The notes below the pieces were generated by a model. That model was not told where the DNA came from. It made no database searches and saw only the letters and a list, made by a program, of their open reading frames with translations. The position numbers were made by a program, and so were the translations under genes. Source: Pedobacter sp. UBA1654 (GTDB taxonomy: Bacteria; Bacteroidota; Bacteroidia; Sphingobacteriales; Sphingobacteriaceae). Taken from it: a DNA stretch of 10,312 nt. The DNA is taken from positions 3,525-13,836 of the forward strand of contig DCLG01000095.1 in NCBI GenBank assembly GCA_002320935.1, read 5' to 3'. Of this stretch, positions 1 to 6,405 are shown one piece after another. Every line of letters starts with the position of its first letter. The stretch's first letter is position 1.

Positions 1-879
1 CGCCTCTTCTGCCTTGTAGTTGCCATTGGTAAGATCTACGAAAAGATCTTCGATACTGAGGTCGTTCAGGTTCACCAATGCATCCATTCCTGAAACTTTA
101 TCATTGAAATCAATCTTGATGTTGTTGAAATTGAAGTTTTCTATCTCAACCAGAGGTAGTTTCCCCGATTCGGTTTTGGTGCTGTCTACCGAGGCTTCAA
201 TATGATTGGCCAATTGGGTAAGGGGTTTTTGTTGTAAGTATTTCAATGAAGTGTTCTTCATTGCCAATTCCTTGATTACATAATGTTGATTGGCCAGATC
301 AAAGTCCTTAATTTTAGATTTAAATTCACCCAGGTAGAAAGCCACGTCATTGCCGGCAACATCATCCCGGTAGGTGATACCAATATCTTTCAGGCTAATT
401 TTGTCGAGCGAGAACTTTAGGGTTGATGTCGTATCTTTCTGCACTTCTTCTTCTGGCTTCTCTTGCTCAGACATAAACGCGTCCATCACAAAAGCGAAAT
501 TGAAGGTGGTATCAGGATCTATCCGGTGGACATTGGCGCGAATATTTTCCAACTCAATGTTATTGATCTCTACTTTATTGTTGATCAATTTCAGTAAACT
601 GATGTCCACAGCCAATCGTTGCGCATACAAGAGGGTATCCTTATTTAGATCCTCCATGTAAAACTTGTTCAGTACAACATCCTTAGGAAAAGCGATCTTG
701 ATGCTTTCTAAGCGTACTTCGGTTTTGGTTTTGTTCTTTAGAAAAGTGATTGCTTTGTCTTTCACAAAATTCTGAACAGCGGGAATGTTCAAAGACAAGG
801 CCACCAGTACAACAAGCATAATTATGCTGCCGATGACCCAAAGAATAACTTTTAAACTTTTGCGTATATATGTATTCAA
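1..879 (-). CDS. tamB: TamB-like translocation/assembly module protein, N-terminal part (cut by window edge)
   Basis: Large envelope protein of the TamB/AsmA-like superfamily, thought to span the periplasm and to help lipid transport or outer-membrane assembly. The frame is open for 293 codons and runs off the window at base 1, so only the N-terminus is seen; Bacteroidota homologues usually exceed 1000 residues. A single membrane anchor lies at about residues 11-31 (motif VILWVIGSIIMLVVLVALSL). It is followed by a region typical of the family: a basic stretch (FLKNKTKTEVRLESIKIAFP), then KFYMEDLNKDTLLYA and repeated 'L..I.L.NI' strands. No ATG lies in frame between the upstream stop (TAA, near 935) and the anchor. 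TTG at 877-879 gives MNTYIRKSLK and is the best start. The gene is divergent from cdd. The family call rests on remembered sequence style; the start is inferred. Confidence 0.8.
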   Translation of the reverse strand, partial: MNTYIRKSLKVILWVIGSIIMLVVLVALSLNIPAVQNFVKDKAITFLKNKTKTEVRLESIKIAFPKDVVLNKFYMEDLNKDTLLYAQRLAVDISLLKLINNKVEINNIELENIRANVHRIDPDTTFNFAFVMDAFMSEQEKPEEEVQKDTTSTLKFSLDKISLKDIGITYRDDVAGNDVAFYLGEFKSKIKDFDLANQHYVIKELAMKNTSLKYLQQKPLTQLANHIEASVDSTKTESGKLPLVEIENFNFNNIKIDFNDKVSGMDALVNLNDLSIEDLFVDLTNGNYKAEEA

Positions 880-926
880 TTGTATGGTTTGTTTGGTGGA
901 TAATGCTGTAAATAAACCAATATCAT
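876..926 (-). other. Possible 16-codon leader ORF overlapping the tamB TTG start
   Basis: On the minus strand an ATG at 924-926 opens a 16-codon frame (MILVYLQHYPPNKPYN) that ends at TGA (876-878). This stop overlaps the proposed TTG start of tamB (877-879). The arrangement resembles stop-start coupling and could help ribosomes begin at a weak TTG. It may equally be chance, because the frame is short and has no clear ribosome binding site. Confidence 0.2.
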
Positions 927-998
927 GCCATTAGGGCTGGCACAATGCTTTGTACACCTTATTACATAAAATAATGCAAATTGTTTAGCGCAATGTGT

Positions 999-1006
999 TA
1001 AATTTT
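999..1006 (+). promoter_or_regulatory. Candidate Bacteroidota -7 box upstream of cdd
   Basis: TAAATTTT matches the Bacteroidota primary sigma factor -7 consensus TAnnTTTG at all but the last fixed base. TTG at 981-983 could serve as the -33 element, but the 15-base spacer is shorter than usual. Transcription would begin near 1012-1015, which favours ATG 1047 over the upstream TTG 1014 as the cdd start. Confidence 0.3.
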
Positions 1007-1046
1007 ACCGTTCTTGCGAACCCTTTTATTATTTAGAAAGCATTTT

Positions 1047-1541
1047 ATGAAAGAATTAAACTTCAATATCAATTATATCCGGTTCGACAATGTCGGAGAA
1101 TTAAATGCCCAGGATCGTGAACTATGTGAACAGTCAGTAAAGGCGCTCGATAGCTCATACTCACCATATTCCAAATTTAAAGTTGGTACAGCGATACGAT
1201 TGGATAGTGATCAAATTATCCTCGGAAGCAATCAGGAAAACGTAGCTTACCCTTCGGGATTATGTGCAGAACGGGTCGCATTATTTTCGGTTGGTGTGTC
1301 CCACCCAAATGCTAAAGTTACAAGCATGGCAATTACCGCAAAGACTGAATTGTTTGAAATTACCAAGCCAGTTACCTCTTGTGGAGGGTGTTTGCAAGTC
1401 ATGGCCGAAGTGGAACAAAGACAGGGTTCGGAAATCGAAGTCTTATTTTATTGTCTGGGGGGAGAGATCCTTAAGGTTAAGGGTATTCAAAGCTTGCTAC
1501 CATTCGTTTTTGTGGAAGACAGACTGGTTGAAGGATCGTAA
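1047..1541 (+). CDS. cdd: Cytidine deaminase
   Basis: Zinc enzyme that deaminates cytidine and deoxycytidine to uridine and deoxyuridine in pyrimidine salvage; cytoplasmic. At 164 residues it is slightly longer than the ~130-residue tetrameric class, because of an N-terminal extension of about 25 residues. Visible motifs are SSYSPYSKFKVG (36-47), the substrate-binding ENVAYPSG (64-71), zinc ligand and catalytic glutamate Cys73-Ala-Glu75, and the second zinc pair Cys112-Gly-Gly-Cys115. The residue before Cys112 is Ser rather than the usual Pro (SCGGC versus PCGxC). A longer reading from TTG 1014 adds 11 residues, but ATG 1047 (MKELNFN) is preferred for codon and promoter position. It is divergent from tamB, with parC 67 bases downstream on the same strand. 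Confidence 0.93.
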   Translation: MKELNFNINYIRFDNVGELNAQDRELCEQSVKALDSSYSPYSKFKVGTAIRLDSDQIILGSNQENVAYPSGLCAERVALFSVGVSHPNAKVTSMAITAKTELFEITKPVTSCGGCLQVMAEVEQRQGSEIEVLFYCLGGEILKVKGIQSLLPFVFVEDRLVEGS

Positions 1542-1580
1542 GAACTACATTAAAACGATCAAAATATTTTTTTAAAACCT

Positions 1581-1588
1581 TATCTTTA
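1581..1588 (+). promoter_or_regulatory. Candidate -7 box upstream of parC
   Basis: TATCTTTA fits TAnnTTTG except for the last base and lies 20 bases before the parC ATG, in an AT-rich gap. No convincing -33 TTG/TTTG is present at the normal distance, so parC may also be read from cdd. Confidence 0.35.
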
Positions 1589-1608
1589 CGGGATTTAAAC
1601 CCCTTTTG

Positions 1609-4419
1609 ATGAGTGAAGAAACTGAAGCACAATTAAACGAAGAAAATAAGCATACCGTAATTCCTATAAATGGTCTTTACGAGAACTGGTTCCTCGATTA
1701 TGCTTCTTATGTAATCCTGGACCGTGCCGTACCCCATATTAATGATGGGCTCAAACCAGTTCAGCGAAGAATACTGCATTCGCTGAAAGAAATGGATGAT
1801 GGTCGGTTTAACAAGGCTGCAAACGTTATTGGTAACACCATGAAATATCACCCTCACGGTGATGCTTCAATTGGTGACGCCATGGTACAGATTGGCCAGA
1901 AAGATCTCCTGATCGACTGCCAGGGAAACTGGGGAGACCCAATAACCGGGGACAGCGCAGCTGCCGCGAGGTATATTGAGGCGAGACTATCAAAGTTCGC
2001 GAATGATGTAGTTTTCAACCCGGATACCACAACCTGGCAATTGAGCTACGATGGCCGGAACAACGAGCCGCTTACCTTACCTGTAAAATTCCCTTTGCTG
2101 CTGGCTCAGGGTGCTGAAGGTATTGCCGTAGGTCTTGCAACCAAGGTAATGCCGCATAACTTTGTTGAATTACTTGACGCATCCATTGAAGCTTTAAAAG
2201 GCATAAGACCTAATATTCTCCCTGACTTCTTCACAGGTGGTATGGCTGATTTTTCAGCATACAATGAAGGTATGCGGGGCGGCAAGATCCGCGTACGTGC
2301 GAAGATCACGGAAAAAGATAAAAAAACGCTGGTTATCACTGAAATACCATACAGCACGACCACCGGCTCTGTAATAGACAGCATCTTATCTGCAAATGAA
2401 AAAGGTAAGATCAAGATTAAAAAAATCGAAGATAATACCGCTCAGCATGTTGAGATCGTTATTCAGCTTGCCCCGGGCATTTCTCCGGATGTAACTATTG
2501 ATGCACTTTATGCTTTTACATCCTGCGAGGTATCCATATCACCAAATACCTGTATTATCAAGGATGATAAGCCACAGTTTCTAAGTGTTAACGACATTCT
2601 CATTGAGAATACCAATAACACCAAAGCGTTGCTTAAAAAAGAACTTGAGATACGGCTGCACGACTTACTGGAGAAAATATTCTTTAGTTCGCTTTTAAAG
2701 ATCTTTATTCAGGAAGGTATGTACAAGCATCCTGAATATGAAAACTCAGGTAATTTCGACATGGTCGTACAGGTGTTGCATGGATTATTTGAACCATTCA
2801 AAGCACAATTGTACCGGGATATTTTACCCGAAGATTTCAAAAAGCTTATCGATAAACCAATGAGCAGCATCACCCGCTTTGATGTTAAAAAAGCGGATGA
2901 GCAAATGAAGTCGCTCGCCGACGAGATTAAGGTGGTGAAAAACCACTTAAGGCATCTAACGGATTATGCGATTGCCTGGTTCCAGAAGTTGAAAGACAAA
3001 TATGGTAAAGGACGCGAGCGGAAGACTGAGATCAGGCTGTTTGACCGGGTAGAAGCTTCAAAAGTGGCACTCGCAAACGTGAAGCTTTACATGAACCGTC
3101 TTGACGGCTTTATTGGTACAGGACTGAAAAAAGACGAATACATTACCGACTGCTCCGATTTAGATGAGATCATCGTTTTCCGTGAAGACGGTAAGTGCAT
3201 CATCACGAAAGTGGCTGATAAGACTTTCGTGGGGAAAGGCATTATACATGCCGCCGTATTTAAGAAAAATGATGAACGTACCATATATAACCTGATCTAT
3301 AAAGATGGTGCAAGTGGTATAGCATACATCAAACGTTTCGCCGTAATGGGCGTTACCCGCGATAAAGAGTATGATTTGACCAAGGGCTCCAAAGGATCGA
3401 AAGTGCTTTACTTTACGGCCAATCCTAATGGCGAGGCAGAAATCATTAGTGTTCAGCTGAAGCCACATTCTAAGCTTAAGAAGGTGAACTTCGATGTGGA
3501 CTTCGCAGAAACCAGCATTAAGGGCAGGGGTTCGCAGGGAAATATTCTTTCAAAATTTCCGGTTAAAAAGATCCTGCTGAAGAGCAAAGGTGTTTCAACA
3601 CTTTCCGGTTTAAAAATCTGGTACGATGATTTGCTGAGACGATTGAACGTAGACGGAAGGGGTAAATACCTGGGAGAATTTGATGGAGATGATAAGATTC
3701 TGCAAGTACATAGAGAGGGTTGGTACGAACTAAGTACATTCGAACTAAGCAATCACTTTGATGCTGACCTGATCATCATTCAGAAGTACGATCCGGAGAA
3801 GCCTTTTTCGGTACTGCACTATGATGGAAAAGCAAAAAATCAGTTCATCAAGCGCTTTTTGTTTGAAAACATTGCTGTGGGTAAAAAGCAATCCTTTATA
3901 AGTGAAGAGCCGGGATCGAAGCTGATTTCCATTACCAGCAATCCAGATGCGAAGTTGGTTGTGGATGTGCTAAAAGGTAAAACACAGATACCGGAGACGT
4001 TCGAGATTCTCTTAGGCGAATTTATAGATATTAAGGGCATTAAAGCACTTGGTAACCGAATGACGCCGCATGAGGTACAACATGTAGAAATTGTTCATGC
4101 TGATGAGATTGAACCTTTGATTGAAGCGGAAGCGGAAGAAACCGAGACTCCCGAAGATGAACTACCTGCCGGTGTATTGCCACTGGTGATTCCCGTGAAA
4201 GAAAAAGTAGAGGAGCAGCCAAAGGCAGATGAGACTCAAGTACCTGCGGAAGCGAGTTCCGAAACGGAAGCTGAGGCGCAATCAGCCGATTCAGAGGAGC
4301 CCGAGCCAGAAGCGCCGCCTGTAGCGAAAGTCAAAAAACCCTGGGGCAAGAAGAAAATCGATCTGGAAATTACCAATCCGGAAGACTTAGAGGACACCGG
4401 ACAACTGGGCTTGTTCTAA
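1609..4419 (+). CDS. parC: DNA topoisomerase IV subunit A (ParC/GyrA family)
   Basis: Breakage-reunion subunit of type IIA topoisomerase, 936 residues; with ParE it decatenates daughter chromosomes. The N-terminal catalytic core shows LKPVQRRIL (48-56), the winged-helix motif KYHPHGDASIGD (79-90) and the active-site Arg121-Tyr122 in AAARYIEARLS. A long coiled region follows (about 430-480), then a C-terminal beta-pinwheel-like domain (about 500-820) without a canonical GyrA box (QRRGGKG), which favours topoisomerase IV over gyrase. Residues about 833-908 form an acidic, Glu/Pro/Ala-rich tail. The end is basic (KKPWGKKK) then DTGQLGLF, a peptide like the beta-clamp-binding motif. ATG 1609 is chosen over the adjacent TTG 1606. 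No parE is visible next to it. The stop overlaps the convergent membrane gene by 4 bases. Confidence 0.93.
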   Translation: MSEETEAQLNEENKHTVIPINGLYENWFLDYASYVILDRAVPHINDGLKPVQRRILHSLKEMDDGRFNKAANVIGNTMKYHPHGDASIGDAMVQIGQKDLLIDCQGNWGDPITGDSAAAARYIEARLSKFANDVVFNPDTTTWQLSYDGRNNEPLTLPVKFPLLLAQGAEGIAVGLATKVMPHNFVELLDASIEALKGIRPNILPDFFTGGMADFSAYNEGMRGGKIRVRAKITEKDKKTLVITEIPYSTTTGSVIDSILSANEKGKIKIKKIEDNTAQHVEIVIQLAPGISPDVTIDALYAFTSCEVSISPNTCIIKDDKPQFLSVNDILIENTNNTKALLKKELEIRLHDLLEKIFFSSLLKIFIQEGMYKHPEYENSGNFDMVVQVLHGLFEPFKAQLYRDILPEDFKKLIDKPMSSITRFDVKKADEQMKSLADEIKVVKNHLRHLTDYAIAWFQKLKDKYGKGRERKTEIRLFDRVEASKVALANVKLYMNRLDGFIGTGLKKDEYITDCSDLDEIIVFREDGKCIITKVADKTFVGKGIIHAAVFKKNDERTIYNLIYKDGASGIAYIKRFAVMGVTRDKEYDLTKGSKGSKVLYFTANPNGEAEIISVQLKPHSKLKKVNFDVDFAETSIKGRGSQGNILSKFPVKKILLKSKGVSTLSGLKIWYDDLLRRLNVDGRGKYLGEFDGDDKILQVHREGWYELSTFELSNHFDADLIIIQKYDPEKPFSVLHYDGKAKNQFIKRFLFENIAVGKKQSFISEEPGSKLISITSNPDAKLVVDVLKGKTQIPETFEILLGEFIDIKGIKALGNRMTPHEVQHVEIVHADEIEPLIEAEAEETETPEDELPAGVLPLVIPVKEKVEEQPKADETQVPAEASSETEAEAQSADSEEPEPEAPPVAKVKKPWGKKKIDLEITNPEDLEDTGQLGLF

Positions 4420-4430
4420 AGCAAGCCCGG
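4405..4430. terminator. Hairpin shared by the convergent ends of parC and the HupE-like gene
   Basis: The stretch 4405-4415 pairs with 4420-4430: a perfect 7-bp core GGGCTTG/CAAGCCC, extended by further pairs and two G-T wobbles to 11 positions. The 4-base loop CTAA contains both stop codons. On the plus strand it is followed by a modestly T-rich TATTCTTTCT; the minus side has no T-tract. Position and symmetry suggest a bidirectional terminator or RNA 3'-end stabiliser. It encodes the last residues of ParC (LGLF) and of the opposing protein (PGLL). Confidence 0.6.
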
Positions 4431-5000
4431 TATTCTTTCTGCGGCCATCATGAATGAGATACCGAAGATTGCTGCAGAGAGGAAAAAGGTCCAGTCCCAC
4501 TTCTTAACTTTCAAAATGTTGATTAAGACGAAAGCCAGGATCAATGTGGCAATAACAATAATCAGCTGACCAAATTCTAATCCAACATTAAAGGCAAAAA
4601 GTTCGGCGACAATGCTGCTGCTTTTTCCCAGTAAACTTTTCAGATAGTTTGAGAAGCCCATTCCATGTACCAAACCAAAGAACAAGGCAAGCCAGTACTT
4701 AAATTGTACACCCTTAGGCTTGCTTTTTTTATTTAATAGGTTTGCGATTGCGGTGATTAGAATCGTAACCGGGATCAGGAATTCAATTAAGGCACTATTG
4801 ATCTTAAGAATATCAAGCACACTTAAGGCGAGGGTAATACTATGACCAATTGTAAATGCTGTTACCAGAATTAACACCTTTTTCCATTCAGAAAGGGTGT
4901 AAGTGCCGCATAAAACCATCACGAACAGGATATGATCATATCCATTAAAATCTAAAATGTGTTGCCAGCCGAGCTGGAAGTAAAGTGGGAAATCTTGCAT
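4416..5000 (-). CDS. HupE/UreJ-family integral membrane protein
   Basis: A 194-residue protein of the HupE/UreJ type; some members carry nickel or cobalt across the membrane, but Bacteroidota members are mostly uncharacterised. It has about six hydrophobic segments (about 24-36, 42-62, 70-90, 102-122, 130-165, 170-190). Conserved polar positions sit in or beside them: His14 and Asp22-His23 in QHILDFNGYDHILF (the N-terminal His...Asp-His pattern), His53 in FTIGHSIT, His112 in GLVHGMGFS, and Glu142 in FNVGLEFGQ. There is no obvious cleavable signal peptide. No hydrogenase, urease or other nickel-enzyme gene lies nearby, so the substrate is unknown. Upstream is a 264-base non-coding region; a weak TATTTTG at 5034-5040 (minus) could be a -7 element. 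The family is fairly sure, the metal role only possible. Confidence 0.85.
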   Translation of the reverse strand: MQDFPLYFQLGWQHILDFNGYDHILFVMVLCGTYTLSEWKKVLILVTAFTIGHSITLALSVLDILKINSALIEFLIPVTILITAIANLLNKKSKPKGVQFKYWLALFFGLVHGMGFSNYLKSLLGKSSSIVAELFAFNVGLEFGQLIIVIATLILAFVLINILKVKKWDWTFFLSAAIFGISFMMAAERIPGLL

Positions 5001-5093
5001 TTCGGCTCAAAATCGGAATTTAACTTAGAAAATCAAAATAGCAGGGCTATCGTTGATTCGGATCAGCGCCGGTTCCTGACCGCCTTTTGTACG

Positions 5094-5154
5094 GCTTTCG
5101 TTCGCCTTTCGTTCGCCTATCCTTCGCCTCGGGACGAAGGATAGGCAAACGAAA
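5094..5154. repeat. 11-bp tandem repeats forming a long intergenic hairpin
   Basis: Three near-identical units of 10-11 bases (GCTTTCGTTC, GCCTTTCGTTC, GCCTATCCTTC) lie in tandem at 5094-5125. The right part folds: 5107-5126 pairs with 5135-5154 over 20 positions with one mismatch (5114/5147), including a perfect 12-bp core GCCTATCCTTCG/CGAAGGATAGGC around an 8-base loop. Further matches (CCGGTT at 5069-5074 with AACCGG at 5154-5159; GCCTTTC at 5104-5110 with GAAAGGC at 5162-5168) allow alternative folds. No T-run follows on the plus strand, so it is not a simple terminator. It looks like a REP/MITE-type intergenic element. Confidence 0.65.
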
Positions 5155-5214
5155 ACCGGATGAAAGGCCTATCTAAACCGAGGTTGGAGGTATAGAAGTC
5201 TTGAAATGTTGGGC

Positions 5215-5246
5215 AAAAAAAAGAGCAGCCTGGAAAGCTGCTCTTT
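5215..5246 (-). terminator. Rho-independent terminator of the lipoprotein gene
   Basis: Read on the minus strand, a 10-bp perfect stem (5237-5246 with 5220-5229, core GAGCAGC/GCTGCTC) with a 7-base loop is followed at once by eight T residues (the A-run 5215-5222 on the plus strand, partly shared with the stem). It begins about 20 bases after the TAA of the gene ending at 5265. Confidence 0.9.
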
Positions 5247-5264
5247 AAAACCTTATTTCGAGGG

Positions 5265-6320
5265 TTATTGGTATTGTATATAGATTGGGGCTGGTTTAAG
5301 CTTTAACAGCTCTTCAGGAGTCATCAATCTGTTTGGAGCTTTTTTGATGTCGTTTTTGTAGAAGAGCTTAAATCCTGTGAATTGTACCGGTTCGCTCTCA
5401 ATATAATGGCGATAGGTTCCTTTTTTAAGCTCCGGCCCGCCCCAGCCATCCATGTGCATAACGATCTGCACTTCGGGTCTGAGTTTAATATTTTTGTAAT
5501 TGGTTACCATTTTCCGGGTAAATCTGTGGATAACAAAAACCTTCGGAGGAAGGTCATGCTTTTTTACCAGGTCAGCAAGGTAAGCAGCGCAGTAGTTGAT
5601 ATCTGCAGCATCGTAAGTGCCGATCCGGGTTCCCGGCTTTGCTCCATCTTTCATACTGAACTCCGGATCTATGCCCAGGTGAACATTTGGTAAGGCCAGG
5701 TATTTCTCGATCCTGGGCAATTCATCTTTGATATTGCTAAGTGCAACCTGAAGATCAAGGAATACGATGGCATCATGCATTTTGGCAATTTTCATGACCG
5801 AGTCAATCTGATTATTGCCCATGCGGTTGATGTACTTACCGTCCCTTCCCGGGGTGCCGCTAGCCACGGCTGCAATGTAATGTACACCGGCTTGTACAGG
5901 AGTAGCAGGATCTGCTTTTTCCCAACGGTCCACCTCGGCATTTAACCGGCTCCACATTTCTTTTGGAGGGTATTCACCTAAGGCTCCCATTCTCTTAGAA
6001 TGCAGGTTACCATAATAGACCACAATACGCTTAAATGGGAGAATCGCACCGGCGAGTGGATAAGGCTGATTTTTCACCGGCCATTTACCTGTGGTATCAC
6101 CGTTGGCGAGCTTAGTAATTAGTTGATTGTATTTTGCTGTATCTATGGGGTTACGTTCCGCTTTTGGCGCATCAATTTTAACGGCTGCAGAATCGGTGTC
6201 CTTAGTTGCAAGGTTGCCGGTTTTTGCAGTTGCTTTCTGTTCTGCTGAACTGCATGCTGATAGCAGTCCGAGGGCTGTCAGCCCGATCAGGAACGACCCT
6301 GCCAGATTAGGTATCTTCAT
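5265..6320 (-). CDS. Uncharacterised lipoprotein with a TIM-barrel-like pattern
   Basis: A 351-residue protein that I cannot assign to a named family. It has a lipoprotein signal peptide: Lys2, a hydrophobic core, and lipobox LSAC with Cys23, followed by a Lys/Ala/Thr-rich linker to about residue 60, so it should be anchored in the inner or outer membrane facing the periplasm or surface. The rest shows eight regularly spaced hydrophobic strands: RIVVYYG (98-104), VHYIAAV (146-152), IVFLDLQ (185-191), VHLGIDPEF (213-221), KVFVIHRF (260-267), VQIVMHMDGWGG (284-295), FTGFKLFYKND (314-324) and APIYIQYQ (344-351). This would suit a (beta/alpha)8 barrel. Asp189, Asp218, Glu220 and Asp291 sit at strand ends, where a glycoside-hydrolase-like catalytic pair would be; that is inference only. 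It is a single gene with its own terminator and is complete in length. Confidence 0.85.
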   Translation of the reverse strand: MKIPNLAGSFLIGLTALGLLSACSSAEQKATAKTGNLATKDTDSAAVKIDAPKAERNPIDTAKYNQLITKLANGDTTGKWPVKNQPYPLAGAILPFKRIVVYYGNLHSKRMGALGEYPPKEMWSRLNAEVDRWEKADPATPVQAGVHYIAAVASGTPGRDGKYINRMGNNQIDSVMKIAKMHDAIVFLDLQVALSNIKDELPRIEKYLALPNVHLGIDPEFSMKDGAKPGTRIGTYDAADINYCAAYLADLVKKHDLPPKVFVIHRFTRKMVTNYKNIKLRPEVQIVMHMDGWGGPELKKGTYRHYIESEPVQFTGFKLFYKNDIKKAPNRLMTPEELLKLKPAPIYIQYQ

Positions 6321-6343
6321 AAGGGATAAATTAGGTGTTAAAC

Positions 6344-6351
6344 TTAAATAT
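6344..6351 (-). promoter_or_regulatory. Candidate -7 box for the lipoprotein gene
   Basis: On the minus strand TATATTTA matches TAnnTTTG except for the last base, 23 bases before the ATG and just past the upstream hairpin. No -33 TTG is visible; the hairpin occupies that position. Confidence 0.3.
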
Positions 6352-6387
6352 ACACATCGGATCAGTTATCGTGCTGATCCGATGTGT
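6352..6387 (-). terminator. 14-bp perfect hairpin after the methyltransferase gene
   Basis: The stretch 6352-6365 pairs perfectly with 6374-6387 around an 8-base loop (TTATCGTG). It begins 18 bases past the stop of the methyltransferase gene and most likely ends that operon. On the minus strand it is followed by ATATTTAAGTTT, T-rich but not a clean T-run. Because it lies 31 bases before the lipoprotein start, it could also act in that gene's leader. Confidence 0.65.
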
Positions 6388-6405
6388 TACAAGTATAAGC
6401 TTTAA

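Noticed and set aside
374..661. Plus-strand open frame of 95 codons
   Set aside because: It is antisense to the tamB-like gene, whose minus frame is open from 879 to 1 and has clear family character; the plus frame has no sensible protein features.
1264..1575. 103-codon plus-strand frame overlapping the deaminase
   Set aside because: It lies in another frame inside cdd, which has all zinc and substrate motifs.
4105..4335. Acidic repetitive stretch in ParC considered as a frameshift or foreign insertion
   Set aside because: The frame stays open, codon use is like the rest, and it ends in a clean basic segment and QLGLF; acidic tails are known in this family.
5094..5130. Tandem 11-mers considered as a CRISPR array
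   Set aside because: Units are directly adjacent without spacers, are too short, and no cas gene is near.
4959..5144. 61-codon plus-strand frame across the start of the HupE-like gene
   Set aside because: It overlaps the real gene's N-terminus and runs into the repeat-hairpin; its composition is that of the repeat, not of a protein.
6127..6405. 92-codon plus-strand frame with a hydrophobic start
   Set aside because: It is the mirror of the lipoprotein signal and linker region, and crosses the hairpin at 6352-6387; no promoter or ribosome site.
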